DNA of 64,000 bases from Ziziphus jujuba (taxonomy: Eukaryota; Streptophyta; Magnoliopsida; Rosales; Rhamnaceae): the NCBI RefSeq assembly GCF_031755915.1, contig NC_083390.1:24795001-24859000 (forward strand). The letters are read 5' to 3'. Made by a program: the position numbers and the translations under genes. Shown in pieces: positions 12,813 through 23,895 of this stretch (the first letter of the stretch is position 1; every line of letters starts with the position of its first letter). Under the pieces are notes generated by a model that made no database searches, was not told the DNA's origin, and was given only the letters and a program-made list of their open reading frames with translations.

Positions 12813-13444
12813 CTTTGAGAGGGGTAACTAGAATGGATGGGTGTTTATTGTTTCCTTGTTTCAGGCTCGACAACCTGAAATCTATCAATGATACTTTCCA
12901 CCAGCTTTTTATACAATTGGTAACATAATTGATCATTATCTGCACAGCCTAATTGGCACTCAGTTATGATTTCAATTACATTTCCCAGATCTTTCTCATA
13001 TACTGCTTGGATTCCACACCTTTCAATCTCCACATTGGTTATGTTGGTCCTAAACAATGCACTCATTCTCCAACACTGATTCAATTGATATTCTTTGAAA
13101 AACACTCGTGGTGCATGAAACAAATAAACTTGATGTGAGTACGGCATAATGGGGATATCATGAATCGTTTTTATATGTGAAATACTACTTCCATGACAGT
13201 GTAAGTTGATGTGAAGCAAAGGCCGAGAAATTTCTGAAACCGAATAGTTTTTGAGCAAATCAGAGGGGGTCATTTTGAGTGTAGCATATAGACTAAATCC
13301 TATCCATGACTTGTCATCAACTATGTTTGCAGGAAGATGGCAAACTATGTTTCACCCCACACTTTGATGGAAGAACGAACCAGAGACAAATCCATTCATA
13401 GGAAAACTAAAATGGATGGACAAGTTACGTGTCTACCAGGATCC
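12813..13444 (-). pseudogene. TNL-3 C-JID exon 2
   Basis: Starts after acceptor ACAG at 13445. The N-terminal part needs frame changes near 13350. The rest is open: WIGFSLYATLKM, then HINLHCHGSSISHIK, LFHAPRVFF, CGIQAVYEKDLG. A TAA at 12845-12847 replaces a Glu codon in the paralogue and ends it before the donor after 12813. It corresponds to the TNL-5 module that Copia-2 interrupts, and so gives that element's empty site. Confidence 0.78.
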
Positions 13445-13532
13445 CTGTAAAGTGCATAAATTAGTGAGTTATTGAATTGGACAAGTAAAGGCAGAGAAAG
13501 AAACATAAATATCTAATGGAGTGATTGGTCAC

Positions 13533-14184
13533 CACAAAGAATATTCTTGAAAGCAACGATTGTAAATCTCTTTTCAGCTAGCTGGTAGGAAGCCAAGTTC
13601 CCAAGACTTGCCTTCTGGGACTTGAACCGAATTTAAGTTTATGGACATTAGCGAATTTTTCCAATTCACTAGCTCTTTCTAGTATATGCATGTAATGTTT
13701 GATAGATGTCAAGTTCAGGTGTTCATTAGATGTATCAACTAAATCTTAAGTAAACTTTGCCACATCTTTGTCATATATTACATGTAGCCCAATCTTTAGC
13801 ACCTCCAAATCGGGTCTATTTGTTGAAAATGAAGCTTTGATATGACTCGCTTTGTCCAACTGATCATCTGGAAACCTTGTCTTCAGTATAAAGTCCATAA
13901 GACTCGACCAGGAACCCGTTGAAACTTTCTATCTTACAGGGACTTTCAAAACAACCTTCATTAGTATAAAACTCAACAAAAGTATTGTACTGACTGTCAT
14001 GAAATTTTTCTTGTTTCTTGATTAGGAAAACAAAAAACAGGGCAAATCCAATCCATGTTTGACTACTATCTATCTCAGGTAGTCTGATTCTTAAAGAAGA
14101 CCCTTTATTCCAACGGCTACACCATTATGGAATTCTTGCATAAGGAAATCGGAGTTGCAAGTTTCCTCCATGATAAATTTGATT
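13533..14184 (-). pseudogene. TNL-3 C-JID exon 1
   Basis: Aligns with TNL-5 exon 47807-48459. Patches such as MDWICPVFCF, NQETRK and a LTSIKHYMHILE-type tail are readable, but in several frames and with an in-frame TAA near 13745. Clear pseudoexon. Confidence 0.75.
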
Positions 14185-14275
14185 CTATTCAAATAAAAAA
14201 GAAGGTACAAAACAAATATACGAAAAATATTCAATACTATTCAGGGGATCATAGAGAGAAACATAATAAATGTAC

Positions 14276-14748
14276 CTGAATGAATTTAGGAAAGAGTGTG
14301 GGGATATGTTCTTTGGGCATTGGAAAAGGTTGGTGTCTAAAACAACCTTCAGCCTTGACAGATTTACGAGAATCTATGAAACTGAATCCTTTATCAGAAG
14401 GCCATATTATCATTTGATCATTCAACATAGCACAATCACTTGCCTGTACTACTTTTACATTTCATGGAAGTTTTGTCAGTGATTGAAGGTTTCTACAGTT
14501 ATCCACATTGAGATGCCTAAGCTTAGAAAGCTGAGAGATGCCATCTGGTAAGCTCATGAAATTGTTTCCACCCAATTCTAGATGCTCAAGTAAAGACAAA
14601 CAACCAATATCTTCAGGGATTGCTCCATCTTCTAGATTACATCCAGTTAGATCTAAAAATGTCAAGGAGCTTAAACTAGAGAATGACATAGGTAATTGGA
14701 AACTGATATTGGATTCTGATGAACATTGAGATGAGGATCCGTCTGCCA
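14276..14748 (-). pseudogene. TNL-3 LRR exon, downstream half
   Basis: Continues the LRR after the Copia-1 insertion: SSLTFLDLTGCNLEDGAIP, LLEHLELGGNNFMSLP, LRHLNVDNCRNLQSL. A TGA at about 14459-14461 sits where the TNL-5 copy has TTG (Leu), truncating the frame. The 3' part down to the donor after 14276 is still alignable with TNL-5. TGCCA at 14744-14748 is the left copy of the Copia-1 target duplication. Confidence 0.88.
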
Positions 14749-14964
14749 TGTTAGAGATAAACATTATCCATTGGTTACTCTTGGCTAAGGACTGCTAGTT
14801 ATTGTTAGTTGTCATGCTTTATCCGATCATGTGATTTGTATTTTCTTATATTTATCAACAGCTATATTTTGTACTCACATGTGTATATAAAGTCAACTAT
14901 TGTACCACACAGCAGAAATAATAATACAACACATTATTTTTCTTATCGGACTTGTTTTCTAACT
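14749..14964 (+). repeat. Copia-1 5' LTR
   Basis: Begins TGTTAGAGATAAACATTATC and runs to the base before the PBS. A TATATAAAG box lies near 14883, likely driving element transcription. It ends ACT rather than the usual CA, but both LTRs share this end. Confidence 0.9.
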
Positions 14965-15054
14965 TGGTATTAGAGCTTACAAATGTCCATTTTCATCCTA
15001 CTTTTTCTCTCTATCAGAAACATTTTTTTTCTTTTCTTTTCTTTTCCATTCACA

Positions 15055-18000
15055 ATGTCCATAGACAAATTAGGAACTCCTTCAATTGGAAAAGAACAAC
15101 AAACCTCTATTCTTATATCTCAATCTGGGATGTCTTCCTCTCTTGCTTGGATGTTCACTCATCCATTGTCCACCAAATTAAACTCTGCCAATTTTTTGCA
15201 GTGGCGTCAGTTGGCATTGGCTGCCATCCAAGGCAATCGGGCTTTATCTTACATTACTAACTGTAATGTAATGCCTGTTGAATATGTAGATGATGATGCC
15301 AGACAAGCAAACCAAGTCAATGAAGCATTCATCCAATACCAGCAGATTGATCAGATCTTGATGTATTGGCTTCTAGAATCTATAAGTTCTGATGTACAAA
15401 CACAAATGGTGGGCTGTAATACTTCCTATGAGGTTTGGCAAACCATTGAAAATTTTTTTTACTCCAAATCCAAAGCACGTATAATGCAATATAAGATGCA
15501 GCTACAAACTATCAAAAAGGGAGGTTTATTCATGGTTGACTATCTTGTTAAAATCAAGACAATTGTTGATGCTTTAGCTTCTGCTGGTCGTGTTATTTCA
15601 GAAGAAGATCAAATTCTTCACATCTTAGTTGGTTTGGGCTCTGAATATGATGCATTTGTGATCTCCATTACAACCCAAACTAAACCTCTACGCCTCCAAG
15701 AAATATGTGCAATGCTTTTAGCTCATGAATGTCGATTAGATCAAGCTGCCGCACTAGTTAATGACTACATGATAGTTCATCTTTCCCAGGACAAAGAATT
15801 CACTCCGAAGAAATACTTGTCAGGTAACAATGTTCCTTAATATTCCTGTAACAATTTCAACCCTCGAGGTTTTTTTTGAACGTGGCAGGGGACGTGGATC
15901 CAGAGGAGGAGGCCGAGGACAATTCAACCGTGTACTTTGTTAAATATGTGGAAAAGCAGGTCATATTGCTCCAAATTGTTACCAGCTGAAAACTTTCTCC
16001 AATCATCATCCTTCTCAGCATTTAAACTCAAATAACTCTCAAATGAATTCCATGGTTGCATTACCAGATAGCTTACTTGATCCGAACTGGTATCCAGATT
16101 CCAGAGCCACCAACCATTGCACATCTGATCCCACCATCTTTTCAGAAAAGCAAGATTTTAATGGACCAGAGAAAATATATATGGGAAATGGAGAAGGTTT
16201 GGATATAACTCATATTGGCAACTCTGTTCTTTCTTCCAAGTTCTCACATCAACAACTTCATCTGAGAAATATTTTACATGTTCCAAAAATCAAGAAAAAT
16301 CTTATAAGTGTTTCTCAGTTTAGTCGTGATAATAATGCATTTTTTAGGTTTCATTCGACTGCCTGTTTTGTCAAGGATCGAGAAACAGGTGCAATACTTC
16401 TGGAAGGCAAACTTAGAGGAGGCCTATATTACTTTGCAGCCAATAAAGCTAGGCTGATCAACCATGGCACTACTAGAGAATCTTCAACTTCAGGAGCTCC
16501 TAGGATTAATAAACATTGTAACTTATCTAGTTACATCGATTATATTTTTCCTTGTGTTCTATTTGCTAATAAAGCATCCAAAATTTGCTCTATTTCATTA
16601 TGGCATAAATGCTTAGGCCACCCTTCCTTGGAAATTATCAAGAATGTAATGAGAGAATGTAATTTTGGAACTCTTGGTAATACAATTCCATTCTTTTCGC
16701 TTATGGTTTAGGCAAAAGTAAAAAGCTTGCCTTCTCTAATTCTAATACATGTTATAATGCACTGTTACAACTCATTAGTATGGATTTGTGGGGTCCTTCT
16801 CCTTATCTATCTTTTAAAGGATTCAGATATTATATCAGTTTTGTGGATTAATTTTCTAGATTACAATTTGAGTTACCTATTAAAATGGTACAGAATGATG
16901 GTGGTGGTGAATTTAAACCAATAATGTCTTATCTGGCTTCTGTTGGTATTCAAGCTCGGCTGTCTTGTCCTCACACCCATGAACAAAATAGGGTAGTCGA
17001 ACGAAAACATCGACACATAGTTGAGATGGGTATTTCTCTCCTAGCTGATGCATCTATGCTGTTCAAATACTAGGATGAAGCATTTGTATCGCTGTACAGC
17101 TTATCAACATGCTACCTTCCCCTACTTTGCACAACTCCACACCTTGGGAAAAGGTCTTCGGTATTAAGCCTAACAACAGTCTGCTACGTGTTTTTGGTTG
17201 CCGATGCTTTCTTAATCTATGACTTTACAACAGACATAAACTCATGCCTTGATCAATTGCATGTACATTTATTGGATATGATAACCGGTATAAAGGCTAC
17301 AAATATCTTGCTCCCAATGGTCGTATTTACATTGAACAGCATGTCCTCTTTGATGAAACCAAGTTTCCTTTTGCTGACAGCAACCTGGACAGCCTCCCAA
17401 CAACCTCAAGAGACGTGAACACGACTCCTTATGCCTCTATCCCACAGCTTCAATTGTTTCTTAATCCTATTCCATCCAAATCTCCTACACCATCTAGATT
17501 TCCAGAGATCTCTGTGGAGATACCTACCCAAGAAGATGTTTTGGATTCTACTTCTTTATCTCCTACATTACCGTCCTCATCCACTAGTAAGTCTGTATCT
17601 CCACAAAAGCAACTAGCAGTTAATGTTCATCCGATGCTCACACGAGCCAAAACTGGTCACTTAAAGCCTCGGATTTTGTTTCATGCCAATGACATATCTG
17701 AATTGAAAAATGTCAAGGAGGCCTTCAAATATTCACAGTGGATTGATGCAATGAATGATTAATTTAATGCCTTAATCTTCAATAAAACTTGGTCTCTAGT
17801 TCCTCCTCCATCTAATAGAAAAATTATTGGCTGCAAGTGGGTCTATAGAGTCAAGAAGAATTCCGATGGTAGCATTTAGAGATTTAAAGCACGTTTGGTG
17901 GCAAAAGGATTCCATCAAGTTCCTGGTTTGACTATCGTGAAACTTTCATTCCAGTTGTGAAACCAATCACCATCAGAGTTATACTTACTATTGCCTTGGC

Positions 18001-19282
18001 TCATAATTGGCTTATAAGGAAACTAGATTTCAACAATGCCTTTTTCAATGGTGACTTGCAATAGGAAGTCTTTATGGAACAACCTCTAGGTTATGTTGAT
18101 TCCTCTCGTCCAAACTTTATGTGCAAACTTCATAAGGCTATCTATGGTCTCAAACAAGCTCCTCGAGCTCGGTTTGAAAAATTAGGAGCTGCTCTATATT
18201 CTCTTGGTTTTCATCACTCTAAGTCTGATCATTACTTGTTCATTCGTCACACTTCTTCATTAACTACATATCTTCTAGCATACGTTGATGATCTTATTGT
18301 ATTTGGGAGCAACACTAATGAGTTAAATTTTTTGATCAAGCAGCTACATACTCGATTTGCTTTAAAGGATTTAGGTTCTCTAAATTTCTTTTTAGGCATT
18401 GAAGCAACACCTACATCAAATGGATTATTCCACTCACATCATAAGTAGATTCAGGATCTTCTGGCTCGAGCACATATGTCCAATGCTAAACCATTGCCTA
18501 CTCCGATGGTGAGTGGTCTTCAACTTTCTTCCAATAATGGTGACCTCTTTTCAGATCCTCACTTATACAGAAGCATTGTTGGCGGTCTTCAATATGTTAC
18601 CATCACTCATCTTGAAATAGCATTCTCAGTTAATCGTGTTTGTCAATATATGCATGCTCCAACGGATATACATTGGAAAGCTGTTAAACGCATCTTGCAT
18701 TATCTTCAAGGGACTACACAATTTGGACATCATCTCACCAAATCTAATTCTTTACATCTCGTTGGTTTTACTGATGATGATTGGGCTTCAAGTCCTGATG
18801 ACAGAAAATCCACAAATGGGTACTGTATGTTTCTTGGACCAAACCTCATTGCTTGGCATGCCAAGAAACAAAACACCATTTCTCGTTCCTCTTGTGAAGC
18901 TGAATATCGCAGTCTTGCTAGTGCTACAACTAAACTTCTTTGGCTTAAGGCCTTACTCCACGAATTGTGAGTTCCACTGGCTACAACTCCTATCATCTTG
19001 TGTGATAATGAAAGTGCCATTGCCTTAAGCTACAACCCTGTGTTATATGCTCGTACAAAACATATTGATGTGGATGTTTACCTTGTTCGTGAGAAAGTAA
19101 CCACTAAACATCTTACTGTCAGGCACGTTCCTTCCTTTGCTCAAATACCTGATATTTTCACTAAGCCCTTGTTGGCTTCCAGGTTTCAGCTTCTTCATTC
19201 CAAGCTCACAGTCATGGCCTTGCCTGTTCGCTTGCGGAGGGATGTTAGAGATAAACATTATCCGTCGGTTACTCTTGGCTAA
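15055..19282 (+). pseudogene. Copia-1 gag-pol, inactivated
   Basis: The gag frame is open 15055-15837. After that the polyprotein is broken by stops and frameshifts. Recognisable in order: a cysteine knuckle remnant near 15940; a protease region (DSRATNHC, where active enzymes have DSGA) near 16100; GAG-pre-integrase (LWHKCLGHPS) near 16600; an integrase patch (HTHEQNRVVERKHR) near 16975; reverse transcriptase with YVDD near 18285; RNase H (SRSSCEAEYRSLA) near 18880; and the C-terminal part to 19282. It cannot make an active polyprotein. Confidence 0.9.
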
Positions 19283-19458
19283 GGACTGCTAGTTATTGTT
19301 GGTTGTCATGCTTTATCCAATCATGTGATTTGTATTTTCTTATATTTATCAACAGTTATATCTTGTACTCACATGTGTATATAAAGTCAACTATTGTACC
19401 ACACAGCAGAATGATAATACAACACATTATTTTTCTTATTTGACTTGCTTTTTTGACT
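19243..19458 (+). repeat. Copia-1 3' LTR
   Basis: 216 bp, same boundaries as the 5' copy, followed by the second TGCCA duplication. Confidence 0.9.
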
Positions 19459-20076
19459 TGCCACACCCGTATATCGGAAGAAACATAGTTTTCTAAGGTT
19501 CTTCAGAAGTACAATGGAGGAAGGTGCTTTCCTTACAGCAGTTCTACATGCATGAAGTTCCTCCAATTTTTCCAAGCTCCTTATGTTTTCTGCCAGTTTG
19601 TTGATCATTGAGCAACCTCCAATGGTAAGTCCTTTCAAAGATGTCAAGCTACAAATGAAATCTGGAAGACTCAAAAGGTTCTTGCATTCTCTAAGATCCA
19701 ACAACTTAAGGTTGGTTAAGCACTCTACTGATGTTGACAGTTGCTTTATTGCAGTCCCTTCTAAGAAAAGTTGTATCAAACAATTCATATCTCCCACAAT
19801 ATCTAGAAATCTGTCAAGTTTTTTACATCCCGAAAGAATAAAAATCTCAAGAAAGTTGTAGTAGATGATTTGGGGAAGACTGTCAAGAGATTCACAATCT
19901 TTCAAGTTCAACAACTTGAGTCCTTTGAGCTCTTTGATTGTCGGATGAACCACTGATAATCTTTTACAACCTTCAAGATTCAGCCTCTCAAGATTAGGAG
20001 CTCTACTGAAGTCAAAGGTTTCCACCAAGTACTCGCAATTGCCAAGATCCAGTACTATTAACTTGTCCAACGAAAG
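19459..20076 (-). pseudogene. TNL-3 LRR exon, upstream half
   Basis: Starts after acceptor AG at 20077-20078. Open frame of consecutive LRRs (LIVLDLGNCEYLVE, LERLNLEGCKRL, LKLLNLKDCESLDSLP, LKLLDLRECKNLLSLP, LKGLTIGGCSMI) until it is cut by Copia-1 right after the residues TGVA. The split matches codons on the other side exactly once one TGCCA copy is removed. Confidence 0.9.
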
Positions 20077-20105
20077 CTATATATAAAACAAAAAATAAAT
20101 AAAGT

Positions 20106-20209
20106 AAATAAAAATGGAAGTTGAAAAAGGCATTTATCTAATCAAACTTATATGAGAAAATAAAAATGGAAGTTGAAAAAGGCATTTATCTAATCAAACT
20201 TATATGAGA
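20106..20209. repeat. 52-bp direct tandem duplication in a TNL-3 intron
   Basis: Two adjacent, essentially identical copies (20106-20157 and 20158-20209) containing AAAAATGGAAGTTGAAAAAG. The near-identity suggests a recent event. Intronic, no coding effect. Confidence 0.85.
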
Positions 20210-20233
20210 AACATAAAACGTAGATAATCTTAC

Positions 20234-20515
20234 TGTAGTTTCATGATCCCATAGGCGTTCAATACGGCTGTTGCACATGTTGAGTTCAACAAGATTTTTA
20301 GGTTGAAAACTTGATGGCATATAGATTAGGGGTTATTAATGCCATTCCAAAACACGTAACTCATTAGAAAGGTATTCACTTTCAGAAAAGTTAAGCACAT
20401 TATGAATCTTCAATAGTTGTACCTTTCCCATTTCTAACATCTTTTTCTCCTCACTCATGTGTAGTTCTTCATATTTAGGCAAACTAAGGAATATGCCTTC
20501 AACAGCTTGTGTTCC
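20234..20515 (-). pseudogene. TNL-3 exon 3 (NB-LRR linker, first LRR)
   Basis: 282 bp, flanked by AG acceptor and GTAAG donor. Reads GTQAVEGIFLSLP, LLKIHNVLNFSE, LRVLEW; then two adjacent TAA codons replace the QY of the WHQYPL motif conserved in TNL-5. After this it continues NLVELNMCNSRIERLW. The nonsense codons alone would truncate the protein before the LRR. Confidence 0.88.
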
Positions 20516-20713
20516 CTATAATAACATTAATGGAAGAGGTTGTTAGCCCCAAAACAGATCGTATAAATACAAACATAGAAAAAGCCTATATTATTCACAT
20601 GTACTGATATAATGATAGACATGGTGAGGAACAAGAGCTAAAGGTTACATGAATATTTATACAGAGACAGCATTCTAGCTGGTTTGTACATTTCAGTTAG
20701 ATATATAGTCTAC

Positions 20714-21719
20714 CTTATAGTTTTCAACTATATTGCGTGCATCCTTATGATTCTAGAGCCTGCTGCGTCTGCCCAACATGTCTATGGACTCTTGACGAAC
20801 AATCTCGTGACCAAATTCTTGTGGCATATCATGCATCCACAGCTTGTCACTTGCAATAGTTATAAAACATTTTTCTAATTAAAAGCACTCTTAAACCAAT
20901 CGTAGGATAAAACCTACAACTATCTAATATCTTTTTCGCATGATATAGATCCTCTCCTTTGAAGAAACATGCTATGTCCAAAAATATTTTTTTCTCCCAC
21001 TTATTTAATCCATTATAACTTACTTGAAGGGCACGATGAAATAGTTCATCGTCAGGATGTTTCTTCAGTTCAACCAATATGTTTGACCATTCATCCACAG
21101 TTGCCCCTTTTAAGTGGGGACTCAAAACTTCCAGAGTTAAAGGATGACCATTAGCATATTCCACAACTTGGATGCAAAATCTCTATACTTGTCTGAAACA
21201 GTTCCGTTTTTGTCAAAGGCTCTCTGATGCAAGAGTTGAAGAGCTTCATTGTCATTTAGCTTACCAACCTCATATATGTAGTCATGTCCATAATTATTCA
21301 TCACCAAATGGTTATCTCCAATTGTCACAATGATTCTACTCCCTCAAGCAAGCCAGTCATAGTGACTTTTCTAACTTCCAACCAAATCTTCTATTTGCTT
21401 CGGTTTATCAACATCATCCAGAATGATAAGCACCTTTTTGGAACGTAACCTTTGGCTTACTATATTGGTTACCGTATGATCATCATGTATGCCTTCATCA
21501 TCATTGAATAAGATTTTCTGAAGATGCGTTTGTAAGTGAACCATCATATTCTTCTCTCACATTGCCAATGAAAGCGCTAGCTTCAAATTTATCATACATG
21601 CTTTGATAAAATCCATGGGCTACAGTTGTTTTACCAACACCTATCATGCCCCATACCCCTATCGTACAAACATCATCCGACGAGCATTTGTCCAATAGCG
21701 ACTGAATTTTCTTTATATG
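20714..21719 (-). pseudogene. TNL-3 NB-ARC exon, downstream part
   Basis: Continues after the CACTA insertion with IKKIQSLLDKCSSDD, an altered P-loop GMIGVGKTT, kinase-2, RNBS-B remnant, NGHPLTLEVL, IFLDIACFFKGED and a WMHD-containing segment. Several frameshifts (near 21540, 21170 and 20880) and stops near 21340-21370 break it. The donor GTAGAC after 20714 is intact. Closest in sequence to the intact NB exon at 50971-52075. Confidence 0.9.
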
Positions 21720-22389
21720 CACTACACGAAAATAGCGATTTAGCGACAGTAATATGGCGACCTAATACAAAAATATGCGATAACACGTCGCTGAATAATA
21801 ATAATAGCGACGAACCTCACCTGTAGTCGCTACATACAACACAATTGAGATGTAGCGACACCCATATTACGACCTAATAAAGAATGCAAGATAACATGTT
21901 GCTCAATAATAATATTAGCGACATACCTCACATAACGTTCCTATATTCCAAAAAATTGCAATCTAGCGACAAACAATTAGTTACAGTACGAAACAAAAAC
22001 TCAGTTAGTGTCGCTACAAACAATACTAAGCGACGTTGCTTTTCAGCGTCGTTCAATATGACTCAAAACTTATTAGGTAGTTTAGTTGATATTGGTTATT
22101 TGAGTGTGTTTCAATATTTGTTTAGTTGATATTACAATTTGAAATCCAAATAAATTACTCGTTTCTCTTCATTTTGTGTTTTTGTTTATAAAAAAAGGAA
22201 AAATGTATCCGGCGACCCACGTTAATTACATGAGTTGCCCACTGAGATAGGGAAAAGGGAAAAAAATATGATGATTTTTATATGAAATTCGCATTTCAAT
22301 CAACCTCCAAATTTATTTAGTGTTTGCAATATCATTGGACATTTAGGGGAAAAAAAATTATCATGTACATAAAAAATAAAAAAAAATTG

Positions 22390-22600
22390 ATATGGGGCGA
22401 CGTGGATTTAGTCGTCTGCGTCGCCCCATATGAAGTTTTTTATATCAAATTTACATTTCAATTAACTTACAAATTTATTTAGTGCTTGCAATATTATTGG
22501 ACATTTAGGGAAAAAACATGATCATGTATCTAAACAAAAAAAAAAAAAAAAAATTGATATGGGGCGACGTGGGTTTGGTCCTCTACGTTGCCCCATATGA
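22390..22600. repeat. Two GC-arm palindromes, type 1 (ATATGGGGCGACG)
   Basis: Hairpins at about 22390-22432 and 22557-22599. Each has arm ATATGGGGCGACG or a near variant facing its complement CGTCGCCCCATAT, inside near-repeats about 165 bp long. GC-rich arms in AT-rich surroundings could form stable stem-loops. Confidence 0.8.
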
Positions 22601-23447
22601 AGGTTTTTTTTATGAAATTCACATTTCAATTAACTTGTAAACTTATTTGTGTTTTCAATATTAATTGACATTTAGGGAAAAAAAAATGATCATGAATATA
22701 AATAAATAAATAATTTGTGTCATTAATAATTATTTTTAAGAAATTTTTTCTCAATAATTGTGTCATTAAAGGTTTGAAAAATTATTTAAAAATCTTTTTT
22801 ATGTTTAAAAGGTAATGAAAAATTATTTTAAAAACTTTTTTATATTTAAAAAAGCATTTAGTGACGCATTTTTAAAAAGAGTCGCCTATTATTACATTTA
22901 GCGACGAATCTGGAAACTACTCTCACAGAAATACGTCGCTGTTTAGTGAATTTAGCGACGCATTTTTCAAAACAGTCTTCTATTATTACTTTTAGCGACG
23001 CATCTGGAAATAGTCTCACAGAAATGTGTTGTCTATTCCAGCTTTAGTGACTTTTGTTTTTTTCCCCCTCCAATTTGAAAGTTGCTTTTTGGTTTTATCA
23101 AATTAAGATTATTTGATAGATAAATTCATACAAAATAATTGATAGAAAATAAATTTCAAATAAATATAGGCATAGGAAACTAATATTTCAAATAAATGAA
23201 ATATTAACTTATATAATAATTTTATTATTTTAAAATTAATAATTTAATAAATAGTTAATACATATTTAATAGATAGGAAATAAAAATATTGTGAAAAATT
23301 TAATTATTTTGAAAATTTTAATAAAGAGTTAATAAAAATATGAATTAAATATATTAATTATTTATTTAGTTTTTTGTTTTTTAAGTACAAATTATTTTCT
23401 TATTAAATTTCAATTATTTGAAATAGTATTTTTGTTATTTAAAAGGG

Positions 23448-23836
23448 AATAGGCGACGCAATGTTTTAATAGTGCGTCGCCTATTACATTTTTTTTTATT
23501 CGTTCCTTGTTTTTTTTTTAAAAACAAAAATATAGTTTACATACTTGCAAATTGAAATAGAAAATAATTTTTTCTTAAGAAACAAAATAAAAAGAGAACA
23601 ACAATAAATATAAATATTATAGGAAATAGGCGACGCAATTACTCCTAATTGCGTCGCCTGTTCAATTTTTTTTTTTAATTTGTTCAATTTTTTTGTTAAA
23701 AAAAAAAAACAATTTACATACTTGCAAGTTTAAATACAAAATAAAATGTGTTTGAGAAATAAAATAATTAGAGAACGATAATAAAAATAATCACTGAATG
23801 CAACAGGCGACGCAATCAGGCGATATTGCATCGCCT
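23448..23836. repeat. Tandem array of palindromes, type 2 (AGGCGACGCAAT)
   Basis: Stem-loops at 23448-23485, 23625-23662 and 23805-23836, each AGGCGACGCAAT facing ATTGCGTCGCCT or a close variant, spaced about 177 bp. The surrounding monomers repeat TTTACATACTTGCAA and AATTAGAGAAC motifs. Further copies lie at 27231-27262 and, degraded, near 27389, on the far side of the solo LTR. Confidence 0.8.
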
Positions 23837-23895
23837 TTTCCTTCTTCTTTTTTTCTATTTTTTTAAAAAGATAAAATACAATTTAAAGACTTACA

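Larger units (their letters stand above)
14749..19458 (+). mobile_element. Copia-1: Ty1/Copia retrotransposon (Ale-like), degenerate
   Basis: 4,710 bp. Identical-length 216-bp LTRs at 14749-14964 and 19243-19458, Met-tRNA-type PBS TGGTATTAGAGC at 14965, purine-rich tract just before 19243, and perfect 5-bp target duplications TGCCA (14744-14748 and 19459-19463). It lies opposite in strand to the host TNL-3 LRR exon. Short LTRs and a gag of the KLNSANFLQWRQLALAAI type point to the Ale/Retrofit lineage. By eye the two LTRs differ at about a dozen positions, so this insertion is not recent. Confidence 0.95.

Noticed and set aside
18730..19020. Minus-strand frame within Copia-1
   Set aside because: Antisense of the RNase H region; no independent similarity.
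23448..23836. CRISPR-like regular repeats with spacers
   Set aside because: Eukaryotic sequence; the units are palindromes inside a CACTA transposon with long, related spacers.
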